Source of the DNA: BQJU01 sp964015035
GTDB taxonomy: Bacteria > Bacteroidota > Bacteroidia > Chitinophagales > Saprospiraceae
DNA: 64,000 bases
Assembly (NCBI GenBank): GCA_964015035.1
Contig: CAXHCA010000013.1
Span: 10,349-74,348 of the forward strand
Reading direction: 5' to 3'
The notes under the pieces are model-generated. The model was given only the letters and a program-made list of their open reading frames with translations, did no database searches and had not been told where the DNA came from. Of this stretch, positions 62,352-64,000 are shown piece after piece (position 1 is the first letter of the stretch; each line of letters begins with the position of its first letter). The translations under genes and the position numbers were made by a program.

Positions 62352-64000
62352 ATGAAAATGACAACCCTAGTAAAACAAACGCACAAATTGTTGCTGATCC
62401 TTCTGCTTTTGCCGATAGTGGGAAGGGCAGCAACTGACCATATAGATTGGAGCAACCCTGTGACTATTCTCCTTTTCCAAATGGAGGTTGGCCCAGCCGT
62501 CGGTCATTATGCTGTGCCACAACCATTTTTTACCGACTTTGTCGGCTGTCCGGGAGAAACAATCACTCTTTCTGTAGTGCCCAATGGTGGACAACCACCG
62601 TACACAATCAATTGGTACACTGACCCCGGTTTAAGCAATCTGATGGGAACGGGAACATCGATCGATGTGGTAATTTCTAATCCAATCACCTTTTATGTTC
62701 GGATTACCGGTAGCAATGGGTTTTCTTCTATTCAGGAGGTCCATGTCCATGTCGAAGTGCCTACATTCTATGCTGTTCCAGAATGTGACCCGGCTGGTGA
62801 CTATTATATCCTACACATTTTTTCGGATTCAGATGATAATACCCTGACCTCGAATCTAGGAGAAGTCGTTGATCTGGGCATTCCTGCTCAATGGAAAATC
62901 ATTGATATCCCATTGGAATCTTGTGTGCTGATCAATATGGCTAGTCCGGCAGGCTGTGTAGTGACAGAAGAACATTGTGCGCCAGAATGTAATCCACCTT
63001 GTAACCTAACCGCGACGATCAGTGGGGATGCAAGTGTTTGTAAAAATGATTTTGCGGCTTTAACTGTACAGACGCAAAATGGTACCGAGCCCTATACCTA
63101 TGTCTGGAGCACCGGAGATACCAATGCCTCAATTAGTGTTCAATCTGCCGCAGATGAAGTCTACGAAGTTACGGTAACGGATGCTGAAGGATGCCGGGAT
63201 TCCACTAACTTTATTGTCGATGTCATCGAAGCGCCCCTCATTGTGATGACGGAAACAATGTGCGCAGAAGATTCCCTGACTTATTCGGTTGTGGTCACCG
63301 TAGCACATTCCTTTACGACCATGATTGGAAATACTGAGTTTCAAGGCCAAGGAACATTTACTTTGGATGAATTGGATTTAATGGAGTCTTTTACCATTAT
63401 CACCTCTAATTCGTGTGGTGATACATCTACTACCATCACTCCTCCGAATTGTACCATTGAGTGTGAATTGGACGTGACGTTGGAAGATGTTGTCAGTTGT
63501 GAGGATGACTTACCGGTTTTATCCCCGGATGTTACCGGAGGATCAGGTGCATATGCCTACGCCTGGTATGACAATGCAGCCGGTATCGGAGCGCCATTGA
63601 GTGCGAATGCCTCATTTACAGTTCCTGGAGCAGGAACTTATTATGTTTTTGTCGATGATGCTGGTGGAGTGTGTGCAGGAGCAATGGATTCTTCTACCGT
63701 AGTTGTAGAAGCGCTGCCACTATTGACCATTGATACCACATATTGTGGTCCGAATTCTGGTTTCTATACCGTAGAATTTTCTGCCGAAAATGAGGATTTT
63801 GTATTGGTCAATGGCGATGCTTTGCCTTTAATGCCACCATATAGCTTCACGGCGGCGTTGGCTGAAAACATGATGATTCAGGTTGGAAATAGCTGTGATA
63901 CCCTATCGGCTACAGTGACCAGTGATAACTTGGATTGTTGTGACCTGGAAGTCATGATATCCGTTGGTGATACGACGATTTGTATGGGTCAATCGGTGAC
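62352..64000 (+). CDS. Large surface adhesin, 3' end outside the window
   Basis: The frame from ATG 62352 stays open to the last base (549 codons). Signal peptide LLLILLLLPIVGRA. The rest consists of Ig-like/SprB-type repeats with phrases such as PYTYVWSTGDTNASISV, VYEVTVTDAEGC and YAWYDNAAGIGAPLSA, and paired Cys. With PorP/SprF and PorE just upstream it should end in a type B (CHU_C) sorting domain, as in gliding adhesins; that part is not visible. The gene is long and ends beyond the window. Confidence 0.88.
   Translation, partial: MKMTTLVKQTHKLLLILLLLPIVGRAATDHIDWSNPVTILLFQMEVGPAVGHYAVPQPFFTDFVGCPGETITLSVVPNGGQPPYTINWYTDPGLSNLMGTGTSIDVVISNPITFYVRITGSNGFSSIQEVHVHVEVPTFYAVPECDPAGDYYILHIFSDSDDNTLTSNLGEVVDLGIPAQWKIIDIPLESCVLINMASPAGCVVTEEHCAPECNPPCNLTATISGDASVCKNDFAALTVQTQNGTEPYTYVWSTGDTNASISVQSAADEVYEVTVTDAEGCRDSTNFIVDVIEAPLIVMTETMCAEDSLTYSVVVTVAHSFTTMIGNTEFQGQGTFTLDELDLMESFTIITSNSCGDTSTTITPPNCTIECELDVTLEDVVSCEDDLPVLSPDVTGGSGAYAYAWYDNAAGIGAPLSANASFTVPGAGTYYVFVDDAGGVCAGAMDSSTVVVEALPLLTIDTTYCGPNSGFYTVEFSAENEDFVLVNGDALPLMPPYSFTAALAENMMIQVGNSCDTLSATVTSDNLDCCDLEVMISVGDTTICMGQSV

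Noticed and set aside
1..64000. CRISPR arrays, rRNA genes and prophage structural genes
   Set aside because: No regularly spaced direct repeats with unique spacers, no rRNA-like segments and no capsid, portal or terminase genes were seen; the only short periodic repeats are the iterons at 39244-39468.

Overview
The two ends of the window read as the chromosome of a Bacteroidota bacterium, probably a Saprospiria/Lewinella-like member. Evidence: several type IX secretion (T9SS) cargo proteins with type A or type B C-terminal sorting domains, a PorP/SprF-PorE-adhesin gene set, a Bacteroidota-type DnaA, and promoters of the Bacteroidota TTTG-N19-TAnnTTTG form. The taxonomic call comes from gene families and is not proven.

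Layout. 1-420: 3' part of a serine recombinase. 569-9678: AT-rich block with a membrane glycosyltransferase, a fiber-like coiled-coil protein, two T9SS cargo proteins, a lipoprotein and a secreted metalloprotease whose signal peptide is in a different frame from the rest of the gene. 10208-16938: five-gene minus-strand operon holding a 1424-aa RTX protein and three tandem paralogous small exported proteins of unknown family. 17200-41100: plasmid backbone with ArdC antirestriction, RadC/JAB, a cluster of unrecognised proteins, a T4CP-like ATPase, a MobF relaxase-helicase, ParDE and AbrB-VapC toxin-antitoxin pairs, SSB, Toprim primase, ParA with a small partner, an iteron origin with a perfect DnaA box, an RPA-family replication initiator and an excisionase-type HTH protein. 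41225-64000: chromosome, with a tRNA-Ser/tRNA-Pro operon (own promoter and terminator), dnaA, a two-gene 5'-nucleotidase, a MacA/MacB-permease/TolC export operon, T9SS cargo including a Kazal/PKD mosaic protein, an ECF sigma/anti-sigma/DUF4097 operon, PorP/SprF, PorE-like, and a large adhesin that runs off the end.

How it fits together. The 17-41 kb block has all parts of a mobilizable replicon (origin, initiator, partition, primase, SSB, relaxase, coupling ATPase, antirestriction, addiction modules) but no recognisable mating-pair (VirB-type) genes. It ends less than 200 bp from a chromosomal tRNA-Pro gene and under 3 kb from dnaA, so it looks like an integrated plasmid; an assembly chimera is the main alternative. 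Many of its genes have strong Shine-Dalgarno sites, which Bacteroidota rarely use, but its primase and HTH proteins are Bacteroidota-like, so it is mosaic.

The least explained parts are the RTX/triple-paralog operon, the shared hairpin-rich leaders upstream of ardC, ssb and a third gene, and the 20-24.3 kb cluster of unknown proteins.
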